From assembly GCF_965228935.1 (NCBI RefSeq), contig NZ_OZ245846.1, forward strand, positions 4,588,001 through 4,652,000: a stretch of 64,000 nucleotides of DNA, in the 5' to 3' direction. The stretch is from Ulvibacterium sp965228935. Lineage in GTDB: Bacteria > Bacteroidota > Bacteroidia > Flavobacteriales > Flavobacteriaceae. Every line of letters starts with the position of its first letter. The first letter of the stretch is position 1. The notes under the pieces were generated by a model that had not been told where the DNA came from, made no database searches, and saw nothing but the letters and a program-made list of their open reading frames with translations. The translations under genes and the position numbers were made by a program. Below, one piece after another: positions 32,225 through 42,500 of the stretch.

Positions 32225-33958
32225 CTATTTCGATTCTTGCTCCAGAAACCCAAGTACATAGGTCAAGGGTGCATTCCAATTCAAACAAATCTCATTGCTG
32301 GCATAACTAGGTTCTTGATCTACCCAACTCTTCATAGGTGCCGGATTTTCGGGATAGACCGCTCCGCCTACAACATCCTGCAAACGACTATTAGGTCCCC
32401 CCGATAACAGACCTGGGACGGGCTCCGCTATTCCATCTGCAGCACTTTGCCGATGATGGATAAACATTGGGGTTTTGTCCCCAAAACCGGTAAGGTAGCC
32501 TACACCCATGGCATTATGGCCCAAGACATAATCCATGGCCTGTTGCACCCCGACCAAATAATCCTCCTTCTTTTCCAATCTATAGGCTTGGGCCATTATC
32601 ATGGCTGCGTTCAGTACATCACTATTGGATCCCCAATGAAAATCGTCAATCGGTTGAAAATAATCCAAATTATTGGCTTTTCCCACCAAGGCATCGGCAG
32701 ACTCCAAAATTCCGTTCCTCAGTCTTCGATACAAATCCGGAGGAACCACCTCCCGATTTTCCAAAAGGGAGAACATTCCTAAAAAACGCATATACCGTGT
32801 CCAGCTTTCTCCGGGCTTGAATGTAAAATCGATCGATTCCATTCTTAAATGATCAAGATAAGATGAATCCTCTGTAGCAATAAAAAGTTCCGCATCCGCC
32901 CAAAACCATTCGTCATCAAAATTTGTGTCCCCATACTGTCCAGTGGAGATATCATCAGGGTTTACAAATTTAATTCCTGGATTGTTCAAGGCCCAAGCAT
33001 AGGCTCGTTTTGCTGCCTCCAGACATTTCCCTGCATATTCAGCATCCATTTCCCTGAAAATACGATAGGCCTGTGCCGCACAGGCGGCAAAATCTAAAGT
33101 AGCAGCGGTTCCCTTCCCAACAATATAGCGCTGACTGGTAGCTTCATGGGGCATCACCATAGGTTCAAATTTTTTTGCCGTAAGCTTATGAAACAGTCCT
33201 CCATCGGCGTCCTGCATGGTCAAAAGCCAGTCCATTTCATATCGCAGTTCGTCCAAATAATCGCTAATACCATTCCCACTTTCTGGAATACCAAGTTCTT
33301 TATCCTTTATAATTCCGGGATATTGCTCCTCCAAAAGAAACAACTGTCCCAAGGGAAAACTGCCATTAACCACATATTTATTATAATCACCGGCATCATA
33401 CCATCCCCCTGGTGAGGAAAGGAAGCCTTTAGTCTTGCCGCTTGACGGATGAAAAAGCACGCTGTCATCCGGGTGTGCCATGGGTCTTTGCCACTGGCCC
33501 GCGTGTTCCTCTTGCAAGGGAATACCCACCCTTTGGTAATAGAGCCCTTTTACAGAGCCCAAAAAAGTGCTATCCAAAACATTGTGGCGAATTTCAAAAG
33601 GGTACGAATATCCCAAACCTTCAACAAGTATCATATAGGTTCCCTCATCCTTAATAGTACTGAAATCGGCAACCCGAACGGTTTCCCCGGCCAATTCCCA
33701 ATCCTTGGGCTGCGAGAGGTTACCGGTGTGGATTACCTCCATCTTATCCTTGTCCACTATCTTGAATTCCTCTTTTCCCTCCCCTTGGAGAACGGTTGCC
33801 TTTTTTACCGCAGCGGGATAGTAACCTATCTGGTTCAATCGGATATCAGGGGTGTACATATTGGCAAAGGGGGTTATGAAATCCATACACGAAACAGCGA
33901 GAAACCATACTGCTGATGACAAAAAAATTAAAGTCCTTTTAAATCGGTAATCTTCCAT
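32225..33958 (-). CDS. Glycoside hydrolase family 9 lipoprotein with N-terminal Ig-like domain
   Basis: Surface lipoprotein of 577 residues, with lipidation expected at Cys24 (LAVSC-MDF). Residues ~40-125 are a CelD_N-type immunoglobulin-like domain (IRLNQIGYYPAAVKKATVL). The catalytic (alpha/alpha)6 barrel follows, with GGWYDAGDYNKYVVNG holding the two aspartates of the nucleophilic-water site, MDWLLTMQDADGGLFHKLT, and near the C-terminus FIHHRQSAADG and ASNEICLNWNAPLTYVLG carrying the general-acid glutamate. GH9 enzymes cleave beta-1,4-glucans, glucosamine oligomers or related linkages. In a sulfatase operon its target may be a substituted marine glycan rather than plain cellulose, an inference only. 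Confidence 0.93.
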   Translation of the reverse strand: MEDYRFKRTLIFLSSAVWFLAVSCMDFITPFANMYTPDIRLNQIGYYPAAVKKATVLQGEGKEEFKIVDKDKMEVIHTGNLSQPKDWELAGETVRVADFSTIKDEGTYMILVEGLGYSYPFEIRHNVLDSTFLGSVKGLYYQRVGIPLQEEHAGQWQRPMAHPDDSVLFHPSSGKTKGFLSSPGGWYDAGDYNKYVVNGSFPLGQLFLLEEQYPGIIKDKELGIPESGNGISDYLDELRYEMDWLLTMQDADGGLFHKLTAKKFEPMVMPHEATSQRYIVGKGTAATLDFAACAAQAYRIFREMDAEYAGKCLEAAKRAYAWALNNPGIKFVNPDDISTGQYGDTNFDDEWFWADAELFIATEDSSYLDHLRMESIDFTFKPGESWTRYMRFLGMFSLLENREVVPPDLYRRLRNGILESADALVGKANNLDYFQPIDDFHWGSNSDVLNAAMIMAQAYRLEKKEDYLVGVQQAMDYVLGHNAMGVGYLTGFGDKTPMFIHHRQSAADGIAEPVPGLLSGGPNSRLQDVVGGAVYPENPAPMKSWVDQEPSYASNEICLNWNAPLTYVLGFLEQESK

Positions 33959-34052
33959 ATTAATACTGAATGAAAAAGGTTCAAAACAATTCTAGAATAA
34001 AAATATCCAAAGTTGAGATTACTTAAAAGCAGAAATTCCTTTATTCAGTGGA

Positions 34053-34772
34053 TTAGTCCTTTCGATCTTGCTCCATAAACCAATCGTACAACTCATCTGT
34101 ATTGTAGGCCTGAATCCAAGAATTATGGCCAACTCCCGGATAGCGGGTAAAGCGCACATCATGGCCCATTGTCCTTAAGGCATTGACCATCTCTTCCGAT
34201 TCGGAAATTGGGATGGATTTATCTTCCTCCCCATGAAACACCCATATAGGCATTTTCTTATCTATCCAAGCGGCATAAGGTACTGGGGTCATACCACATA
34301 CAACGGCCATGGCGGCAAATTTTCCAGGGTACTGTACGGCCATTTCCCAAGCTGCTCCACCGCCACGGCTCAGGCCGGTTAAATAAATTCTATTCCTATC
34401 TACCCGATTTTTGAGCACAATGGAATCCAATAATTGATTTACGGCCCGGACATTCCACCATTTTCTTTTATGGGGATTTTGGGGGGCCAATATCAAAAAC
34501 GGGAACTGCTTTCCTTCCACAATAAGTTTGGGAGGGCCATTCTTTTTTAGGGTTTGTAAACTATCGCCGGATTCGCCACCACCATGAAGAAACAACAACA
34601 ACGGAAACTCCTTATCCGACTCGGATTCATAGCCTTGGGGATAATACAGGTAATAGCTTAATTTCTCCTTAGTCACGGTCTCCTGCTCCGCATCTATAAG
34701 CAACGATTTAGATTGGGCTCTACAACTCTGAAGGCACAACAAACTCAAAACCAGATAAATACTTCTCTTCAA
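34053..34772 (-). CDS. Alpha/beta hydrolase lipoprotein (esterase/PHB-depolymerase-like)
   Basis: Lipoprotein of 239 residues, with lipidation expected at Cys17 (LCLQSC-RAQ). Alpha/beta-hydrolase features are complete: oxyanion-hole segment LFLHGGGESGD, nucleophile elbow TGLSRGGGAAW with Ser135, acid Asp184 (HGEEDKSIP) and His216 (PGVGHNSW). The arrangement resembles feruloyl/acetyl esterase-like proteins and predicted peptidases of the same fold, so in this operon it may remove ester substituents from a polysaccharide. The start is a TTG at 34772, since no ATG or GTG occurs after the stop of the upstream gene. That gene ends 19 bases earlier. Confidence 0.85.
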   Translation of the reverse strand: MKRSIYLVLSLLCLQSCRAQSKSLLIDAEQETVTKEKLSYYLYYPQGYESESDKEFPLLLFLHGGGESGDSLQTLKKNGPPKLIVEGKQFPFLILAPQNPHKRKWWNVRAVNQLLDSIVLKNRVDRNRIYLTGLSRGGGAAWEMAVQYPGKFAAMAVVCGMTPVPYAAWIDKKMPIWVFHGEEDKSIPISESEEMVNALRTMGHDVRFTRYPGVGHNSWIQAYNTDELYDWFMEQDRKD

Positions 34773-34791
34773 AATAATTCTTATATCAAGT

Positions 34792-36033
34792 TTAATTAAT
34801 TTGATTCTCTAAAATAAAAAAGTCTGAGGCCTCATGGTCCGGATATCGGAAGATGTCCATATCACCATCCCCATCATAATCAATTGCTTGCCCATTATAA
34901 ATGCCATCGGTCTCAATTACCATTTCCGTATAGTTGGTGTAATTTCCTTCATTTAAAAATAGGGAAACATCAAAATTCGTTTTGTCCAAATTTACGGCCC
35001 TGCCCTTATTAATACCGGCCATAACATCAAAATCTCCATCCAAATCAAAATCGTATACCTGTAACGTATGACATGCCGGGATGCTATCCGCAATAATTAC
35101 ACTGTCCCAGGAATCCCCAGACCTCTTGTAGATCGCCAAGGGGTATCCTGCCCGTTCGGAATGTCCCATATAGATTTCTGCCTGTCCATCTCCATCCACA
35201 TCCCGGATAAAAGTTTTTGTCCCGTTTCTGGACCAATCCCCTTCTTGATCGTTCCATTGTTCGTCCAAGTTCTCTTCCATCCAAGGTTTTGTTAAATCCG
35301 AACCTGGGCTATAATAAATCATTCCTGTTGCTACAATATCCGGATACCCGTCCTTATTCAAGTCCCCTACATCCATACCCTCATGAAGTACCTCGTTCTC
35401 AATAAATTGAACTCGTTTCCAAGTATCACTGCCTTCTTGCCTAAAAATACTCAAGGTATGCTCATCGAATGTAAGAAGCGCTATATCCAATTTGCCGTCG
35501 GTATCAAAATCGGCAAAGCTTACATCCTTTATCGCATCAGGTGCCGTACCAATGCTATGTGGTTTCCAGCTACCATTACTATTCTCGTACCAAAAAATTT
35601 CTGCAGTAGCCCCTGCATCTGCCCATTCACCAGGATGTTTCACTGCAAACACATCAGCATCCCCATCACCATCTATATCGGCAGCCTCCAGTTCACCGCT
35701 CGCGAAAAGTCCTCCCGTTACAGGTTTTTCAGCTATAATGTTCAATTCCCAAAGACCATCTTCCTGCTGTCCTTTGTAGTACCCCAAATACCCTCCTCTG
35801 GAATTGTTATTAATGAAAAGTAAGTCGGCAATGCCATCCCCGGATATATCAACAGGTGTATGCGCCCACCAATACTTGGCACTGTCCACAATTTTGCGCT
35901 GTTTAAAAGCCAGCTCCTTTTTTATTTCGGACTCGGCCATAGCTTCCTTCTTTTCTTTTTCTTTACACGATTGGAAAATTCCTGTCAGTACCAAAAATCC
36001 TAGTAGGAAAACATAAACGGCATCTTTTTTCAT
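34792..36033 (-). CDS. FG-GAP/VCBS repeat lipoprotein
   Basis: Lipoprotein of 413 residues, with lipidation expected at Cys23 (IFQSC-KEK). The mature part is a single seven-bladed-propeller-like array of FG-GAP repeats with calcium-loop motifs DISGDGIADLLF, DIDGDGDADVFA, DFDTDGKLDIALL, DLNKDGYPDIVA, DVDGDGQAEIYMG, DFDLDGDFDVMA and DYDGDGDMDIF. No catalytic domain is visible. It is the second gene of the leftward operon, 11 bases after the larger FG-GAP protein, and may act as a surface glycan-binding partner. That role is inferred from context. Confidence 0.85.
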   Translation of the reverse strand: MKKDAVYVFLLGFLVLTGIFQSCKEKEKKEAMAESEIKKELAFKQRKIVDSAKYWWAHTPVDISGDGIADLLFINNNSRGGYLGYYKGQQEDGLWELNIIAEKPVTGGLFASGELEAADIDGDGDADVFAVKHPGEWADAGATAEIFWYENSNGSWKPHSIGTAPDAIKDVSFADFDTDGKLDIALLTFDEHTLSIFRQEGSDTWKRVQFIENEVLHEGMDVGDLNKDGYPDIVATGMIYYSPGSDLTKPWMEENLDEQWNDQEGDWSRNGTKTFIRDVDGDGQAEIYMGHSERAGYPLAIYKRSGDSWDSVIIADSIPACHTLQVYDFDLDGDFDVMAGINKGRAVNLDKTNFDVSLFLNEGNYTNYTEMVIETDGIYNGQAIDYDGDGDMDIFRYPDHEASDFFILENQIN

Positions 36034-36044
36034 TGCTTCTCTAT

Positions 36045-39000
36045 TTAGTGATTGTGGTGGTCAATCAATTTGTTAATGTGTTCTGACATTTTTTGATGAC
36101 TTCCTTGATCCGTAACGGCAGAATTTCGCATCCCAATAATGAATGAGTTTTTCCCTTTCAAAAGTGGTGTGGTATTTTCTCCTCTACCAAAACCAAATAC
36201 CGTCATTCCATCCTTGCTCTCTGCGCCTTCCACAGTATTACCAAGATACGACATCATGTCTGTATGTTCATCCGGGTTGATCTGAGCAACGAAAAAAGTG
36301 GTGTCCAAACCTTTTTTATTGAAATAGGCCCAACGAAAGTTGTTAAAATCGATATCGCCTTTATAAAAATCCGGTATTTCCGAACTTGGTCCGGAGGCGT
36401 CCGTTCCATAGGTGGAAACTTCCGGTGAAAATGACCCACCCGGTGTTCCTTCATACAAAAACCAATAAGGTGTGCCGTCCGTGCTTAAAACCTCCAAAAC
36501 GGCATGGTCTTCCAAAAAAGTCCATTCCCATTCCCAAAAACCACTTTTTGTCCTTGTCCTAATCTTGTTTTCCGAAACAATCTCCGAGACACATTTATCA
36601 TGTCCGGGGTGGCCTGCTCCCTTGTCGTTTTCCGATTTGAAAACTAGGTTGGGAAGTCCACGAAAGGCCGAGGCCGCAGAAGCGGGGTATTGGTCCCATG
36701 GTTCCGTCTTGTAGCCTACCCAGTCGTTCCCATAGGTGTCCAGTATTCTGGAAAACCCTCCACCAGTCTTATCGAAATAATAGGTGGCCCCTTTACTATG
36801 TATAATGAAGTGCGGCCTATTTTCATAGGTGCCCTCTGAGATTGTTATGCTATTTTTTAAGGGTGTTTCCCTTCTGACCTTTACCATTATACCGGGCCAC
36901 TGAACGTCCATGCCATGGACCATTTCTCCATCGTGAAGGGGAGTCTTCAATGTTTTTAGACGATTTTTGCCACGCTTTAAAGAGATTATATCCTTGAGCT
37001 CTTCGGTATGCCAATGGGCATCATAACAAGGTAAGTCCGTATTATTTTTTTGTTCTACGCCATTAACATTTATCCCTTCCGAATAGCAAGGACTCCAACT
37101 GGTCCAGTATAATTTTACACTAAAGTCCTTGGATGTTTGAAAAGGAATGTCGAATAATTGGGAATGCTCCCCGTTACGTGTCGTCCAAAAAGGTTCCTGG
37201 GCATAAGGTTTTGCCAAGTGAACATTGTGTTTTCTTTTAAGAGCAAGGTTTTCAACATATGGAAGAACATGGGTAAACCCTTTGTTATCCCTTACCAAGG
37301 CCGTTACCGTTAAAGGGCCGCCTTGATCGGGAATCCATTCCGTATTCCAGGTAATTTCAAAAGGAATCTTGGAGGAGTTGCCTATAGAATGACCAAGCTT
37401 TCCTCTATGATACAGATATTGCCATTGTCGATACTTGCCATCTCCCTGGACATTAACGTCCTCATAATGCCCTATATAGTCCACGGAAGTGATTTCCCCA
37501 AGCTGTTCCCCAGCTAGGGAAAGGGTAACGCTATCGCCCAAAACTTCGTTGGATCGTATCCCGGAGACCTCTGCGATAGGCTTTTTTTTTTCGTCGGAAG
37601 CATAATAGATACGAAGGACAACACCATACACCAAATTTTGGGGCCAATCCCAAGACTGATCCTTGGCCACGGTAAGCTTGAAATGATTATCAAGTCCTTG
37701 CCTTAAATCGGAAAGTGGTATTGAAGTACGAATATTTGCATGGAACATATAATCCGTTGGAGGATTGGGAATGGTACCGGGCTCGGGCATTCTAACCGCT
37801 TTTCCCTTATTGAACCGTATCCGTAAATCCTTGGTATCCTCATGGGATTGCACCCGCTCTACCAGGACTTCGGCACTAATGGCATTTTCCAGATCAATCG
37901 CCTGATTTAGGGGAATAAAACCGTCCTTATGTCCATCTTCGGGAAAGTGGTCTGTATTACTGGCATAATCCAGTTTTCCACCAACACGCAGAAATTTGCC
38001 ACGATCTCCAACCCTATCTGGAACCCATGGGTATTCCTTGAACATCATTCCCGATTTAAGGGACTTTATGGCATCATTTCTCCAGACATGCATGTACTTG
38101 TGTTGATCCCAACCCGCACCTATGATGTCCAAATCGCCATCATTATCCAGGTCTACGAACTGGGTTCCTAAATGATTTTCCTTTCCGGTATCGATTACGG
38201 TCTTTGAAAAATTCCCCTTTCCATCATTTTTCCATAATTGTAGTTCCAAACTTTCTCCCTTGTGTTCGGCAGTGAGCAAATCCACGTCACCATCCCCATC
38301 AAGATCCGTAACATCCAAATTGTTTATGGAGTATTGGGTAACAATCCTATTGCGTTCCCAATTCTTTAAGTCCTGTTGGGCGAACCACCAAAAATTGGCG
38401 TCAGGTTCCAGTCCTGGATAGCGTTCCTCGGTAACAATAATATCAGTCTTACCGTCCCCGTTTACATCAGCAATTTCTACCCTATCTATAGGATGTTCAC
38501 TGCGGCCTACTACAGTCTCCTTCCACAGTGTTTGAATATTTCCCGGATTTTTATACCAAACCAAGATTTTTGGCTCATCCTCACCATCCGGCCTTCTGCC
38601 GGCGGCAATATCCAAATCGCCATCCCCGTCTATATCCCCTACCCCTATGCCTTCATCGGAAGTATTTTCACAAACCATGTTCACTTTCCAATCTACAGTA
38701 TCGGCATTGGCTTCTGGTATTGAAATGGCATAAATATCCCCATCACCGGCAATTACAAACTCAGAACGTCCAGTGGCAATCAAATCCGCTTTTTCAAAAC
38801 CTTGACTGTTCACGTGGCTCGTAGCAGGCACCTGACCGATCAGACGTCTTTTATACCGTGTTCCTTCGGTATTAAGGGCTTCATACCAATATAAATTGGG
38901 TAAAGCCATTGCGATAATGTCCCCGTAAGGGTCGCCGTCTACATCCAAATAAAGGATGGCATCTACATTATCATCCAAAACCGTCCGTTTCCAATGTCCT

Positions 39001-39248
39001 TCCATTCCCTTTCCAGGATTATGATAAATGTACCTTCCGGATATAATATCCAAGTTGCCATCATTGTTTACGTCTCCGGCATCCAGTCCAAAGTATCGTA
39101 GCCAATTGGGTTCGCTCCAATCGCCCCATTTTTGTTTGACGCTATCTATCTGAATATAAGTCCATCCCTCTAAAACATCCTGCTGGGCAAGGGAGCCCGT
39201 AGCAATACTTAAGGCATAAAGGATCAAAATATATCTTTTGATTTTCAT
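36045..39248 (-). CDS. Large FG-GAP repeat protein with uncharacterised C-terminal beta domain
   Basis: Exported protein of 1,067 residues from the ATG at 39248, which gives a signal peptide ending near GSLAQQ; an upstream in-frame start at 39281 would spoil it. Residues ~40-400 are FG-GAP repeats with loops such as DVNNDGNLDII, DIDGDGDLDIAAG, DVNGDGKTDIIVT, DLDGDGDVDLLTA and DLDNDGDLDIIGA. Residues ~440-700 look like two beta-sandwich modules (ENAISAEVLVERVQS and DSVTLSLAGEQLGEI). The last ~270 residues, with THYYFDKTGG-like and GFWEWEWTFLEDHAVLEVL segments rich in aromatic residues, form a domain I do not recognise; it could be a carbohydrate-active or binding fold. It is the first gene of the operon ending with GH9 and sulfatase. 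Confidence 0.8.
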   Translation of the reverse strand: MKIKRYILILYALSIATGSLAQQDVLEGWTYIQIDSVKQKWGDWSEPNWLRYFGLDAGDVNNDGNLDIISGRYIYHNPGKGMEGHWKRTVLDDNVDAILYLDVDGDPYGDIIAMALPNLYWYEALNTEGTRYKRRLIGQVPATSHVNSQGFEKADLIATGRSEFVIAGDGDIYAISIPEANADTVDWKVNMVCENTSDEGIGVGDIDGDGDLDIAAGRRPDGEDEPKILVWYKNPGNIQTLWKETVVGRSEHPIDRVEIADVNGDGKTDIIVTEERYPGLEPDANFWWFAQQDLKNWERNRIVTQYSINNLDVTDLDGDGDVDLLTAEHKGESLELQLWKNDGKGNFSKTVIDTGKENHLGTQFVDLDNDGDLDIIGAGWDQHKYMHVWRNDAIKSLKSGMMFKEYPWVPDRVGDRGKFLRVGGKLDYASNTDHFPEDGHKDGFIPLNQAIDLENAISAEVLVERVQSHEDTKDLRIRFNKGKAVRMPEPGTIPNPPTDYMFHANIRTSIPLSDLRQGLDNHFKLTVAKDQSWDWPQNLVYGVVLRIYYASDEKKKPIAEVSGIRSNEVLGDSVTLSLAGEQLGEITSVDYIGHYEDVNVQGDGKYRQWQYLYHRGKLGHSIGNSSKIPFEITWNTEWIPDQGGPLTVTALVRDNKGFTHVLPYVENLALKRKHNVHLAKPYAQEPFWTTRNGEHSQLFDIPFQTSKDFSVKLYWTSWSPCYSEGINVNGVEQKNNTDLPCYDAHWHTEELKDIISLKRGKNRLKTLKTPLHDGEMVHGMDVQWPGIMVKVRRETPLKNSITISEGTYENRPHFIIHSKGATYYFDKTGGGFSRILDTYGNDWVGYKTEPWDQYPASAASAFRGLPNLVFKSENDKGAGHPGHDKCVSEIVSENKIRTRTKSGFWEWEWTFLEDHAVLEVLSTDGTPYWFLYEGTPGGSFSPEVSTYGTDASGPSSEIPDFYKGDIDFNNFRWAYFNKKGLDTTFFVAQINPDEHTDMMSYLGNTVEGAESKDGMTVFGFGRGENTTPLLKGKNSFIIGMRNSAVTDQGSHQKMSEHINKLIDHHNH

Positions 39249-39354
39249 TGTATGGATTCTGATTGCGTAATACTTTGTCATGAAAACTACTTTAATCTAT
39301 ATTCTTCTAAAATGGTCATAAGGCCTTTACTCCCAAGAGACACTTAAAAACATA

Positions 39355-39499
39355 GTATCACAATACCCAATTATATCAAATAAAGGATACGGTAAGACAC
39401 GCTGTGTCGATTTTTTTGAGTCTTCCAAATAGTTCAAAAAATGAAAATACTAAAAAGTGTCCTGGAAGTATGGTATCATTTTATCAAAATAAGATACGG
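39355..39499. promoter_or_regulatory. Two imperfect GTATC...GATAC elements upstream of the leftward operon
   Basis: The sequence TATCAAA-TAA-GATACGG occurs at 39374-39392 (with one extra A and G) and again at 39482-39499. Each is preceded by GTATCA (39355-39360 and 39473-39478). The second copy forms an inverted repeat GTATC-N15-GATAC. Placement 110-250 bases upstream of the first gene of the polysaccharide operon suggests regulator binding sites. Confidence 0.4.
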
Positions 39500-39510
39500 A
39501 AAAATAAGAA

Positions 39511-39543
39511 TAAAAAAGGTGGACACTTTGAAAACGTCCACCT
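39511..39543 (-). terminator. Rho-independent terminator after the giant adhesin gene
   Basis: The arms GGTGGAC (39518-39524) and GTCCACC (39536-39542) pair perfectly. On the minus strand the hairpin is followed by six T (39517-39512). It begins about 33 bases after the stop of the 2,855-residue protein gene. Confidence 0.85.
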
Positions 39544-39574
39544 GTAATCGGATTATGGATTTTATCTAAAAGCG

Positions 39575-42500
39575 CTATCTGTATAGCGTAAAATGTCCTA
39601 CATAACGTGTGCTTCTAGCATCGTTTTGATTTACCACATACCAGTAGTCCCCTGTTGGAAGCTCATTGCCCTCATAGGTTCCATCCCAGTTTTTTACCTG
39701 ATCCAAAATCGCTACCACCCGACCATAACGATCATAAATCTTTACTTCAATATTAGGGAAGAATTCCCGCCCATTGATTACCCATAGGTCGTTATTATTA
39801 TCCCCATCCGGTGTAAAGAAATTTGGGATTTCCAACATACCTGTAAATAGGAATGGAATGGGGGCAACGGCCACACAGCCATTTTGGTCTACGACCCGAA
39901 CCTCAACGGTACCACTTACGTTGGTCCTATATATATTTTCCGTTCCGTAGGACTCATCATCAAAAAAGAACTCATATCCCCCAAAGCCTCCCTCGGCCGT
40001 AGCGGTAATTTCGTCCGGTCCGGTTTTTACGGCTGTAAGCGTCAATGGGTCGTAGGCATCGATACTAAATTCTACAAAATTGGTACATCCATTCTCGTGG
40101 TAGATGTAAACGGTGTGGTCACCGGGTGGTAAATCGCCCCAGGTCCTTGTGGCATCGGCTTGGGTAATATCATCAACATCCAGGGCAAACAATAGCCTTG
40201 GCAACAGGCTATTATCCAGCATTTCCACGGTAGCGGTACTATTTGGAAAAATGCCTTCACAGCCATATTGTACTATAGGTTCTGCGGTAAGGTCCACCCC
40301 AATACCAATAGTAAATACATCAGAGGTATCACATCCATTGGCATCCTGAATGTATAGGGCATATGAGGCACCGCCCTGAAGGTTTTGGATTACCCCACCG
40401 TCATAAGGTGCAAACACCCCAGTACCCGTTTCATTTACAGGATCTATCATTTCGATCTTGTATTCAAAATAAGGAGTAGGACTTATTAAAGGATCATTAA
40501 AAGGTGTTCCCCCTACAATATTGAAAACTACTGTACCATCGTTGGCCCCGATACATAGTTCAGGAGTAGTCTGCAAATTACTTATCTGCAAGGTAGGTGG
40601 TTCTATTACCGATATGACATCCTTCTCAAAGCAACCATTTTCATCCTGGATCAAAATCTCATAATCCCCTACGGCCAGTTCGTCGAAGGTATATATACCA
40701 GGAGTCGCCGGGTCACTAAAGAATTCATTAAAATTCGGTTCTATGGCAAATTGTATCAAGCCTACTCCACCGCTGGTGACCTCAATGGTAACAGTTCCGT
40801 CTTCCTCGCCGTTGCAGGTGACCGGTGTAGAATCTGCCGTAAATAGTATAGGTTCCGGTCTAACGATTTCAAAAGGGCCGGCTATGTCACTACAGCTTGC
40901 TCCACTGGTTACAGCAATATAATAATCTGTACCCTCCGGCAGGCCTTCAAAAGTACCATTCGCCTGTGGCCCCCTAAACAAGGTGGCCGTAGCTACAGGA
41001 CTAAAGGCATCCTGGGGATCGCCATTATACAAGTAGAACAAGTCGTTACCTACTCCACCATTTACGAAAGACTCTATCCTACCATCCAATTCAGAAGCAC
41101 AGGAAATATCGTCCGGCAAATTGGGCAATAGGGTAATGCCTGTGGCATCGGTCATGGTAATCCCATTGGAGCGTACAGCCAAACAGGTGTTGGCCGCATT
41201 CTTTTTACGGACATCAAATTGATACGTAATCCCAGCATCCCCGGGAAAACGTTGTGAAGTACCCGTCATATCCTCATAGGGACTTACTACCACACCATTT
41301 TCAACCCGTTGAAATTCGTAAGTAAACAAGGGATCTGGGTTTTCTATCCTTAGCTCTATCTCGCCTTGACCCCCACAACCCGGTACTCTGGTCTGTACCA
41401 GCCTAGGTTCTACAGGTGGAGGTGGACTTACAAAATAGGGTGGGGTCACAAAAATACAGTCATAGCTGGATGATACCTCAATGGCATACCAACCGCCACT
41501 TATGAAACCACCACTGGCCCCAATGAAAGTAGGGGAGCTTTGCAAACCACTGGTGGAGGCTATATCCGTATTGTCATTACTATTCAAATACAATAACCTA
41601 TAATTGTATCCGGCGCCAGCTACTCCACCGGTTGCACCGGCAATAGCAGTGGAAGCATCTCCTGTACTGGAATCATAAGCTTCCAAAATGGCATTGTTAC
41701 CATTAGGACAGACCAAAGCCTGAGGTTCCCGAATACCTGCATCGATTTGTGGGACTATAGGTAGATTGATATCGAACGTATCCGTACAATTTTCAACATC
41801 TTGTATTTCCACTCTATAATCGCCACTGGACAAGTTCTGAAAATCGCTACTAGCGGAAAAAGCTACTACTTCTTGATAGCCCGAACCGTCATCACGTAAT
41901 AATCGATATTGATATGGAGAAGAATCCCAACCTCCGGTTCCAGTAGCCTCTATTCTACCCGTATTATCATTACAACTCACGTTGCCGATTTCTACGGCGG
42001 TTACATCTAAAGGACCATTTGGTGTACGTATTGTGGCCGAATTACTATCGGCAGAACAGAAAGGCATGTCCAGGGAAATGACCTCTACAAAGAAATTTCC
42101 ACCAGGAAGTCCTGGAATGTTTTCAGGGTTGTTGGCCGTATTCAAAGTTCCTGTTGCCAATATGGTTGTCTTCCCCGGATCGCTTCCACTATAGACATTA
42201 TAGGTGTATTGCCCTATGTAATCGGTCACTTCGATGGAAAGTTCCCCATCGCTTGCACCAAAACAACTTACGGGTTTCGCCTCGGCAATGACTACTGTAG
42301 GTTCAATAGGTTCATCAACCGTATGCACGGGCATGGGGTATGCACAACCACCAATATTATCTTGGACCTCCAACAAATAATCTCCGGCTGCAGGCAAGAA
42401 TATGTCCACATAATCATTACCTAGTGTATTGGTCCACGGTCCGGCAGCAACGGCAGAGATTGCGCTAACCGTAAAATCCGTTGTCCCGATTACCTGAATT

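Noticed and set aside
39396..39418. GACAC-GCT-GTGTC hairpin followed by T7, considered as a terminator
   Set aside because: On the strand with the T run no gene ends here. The stem is only five base pairs, so it is probably incidental or part of the upstream control region.
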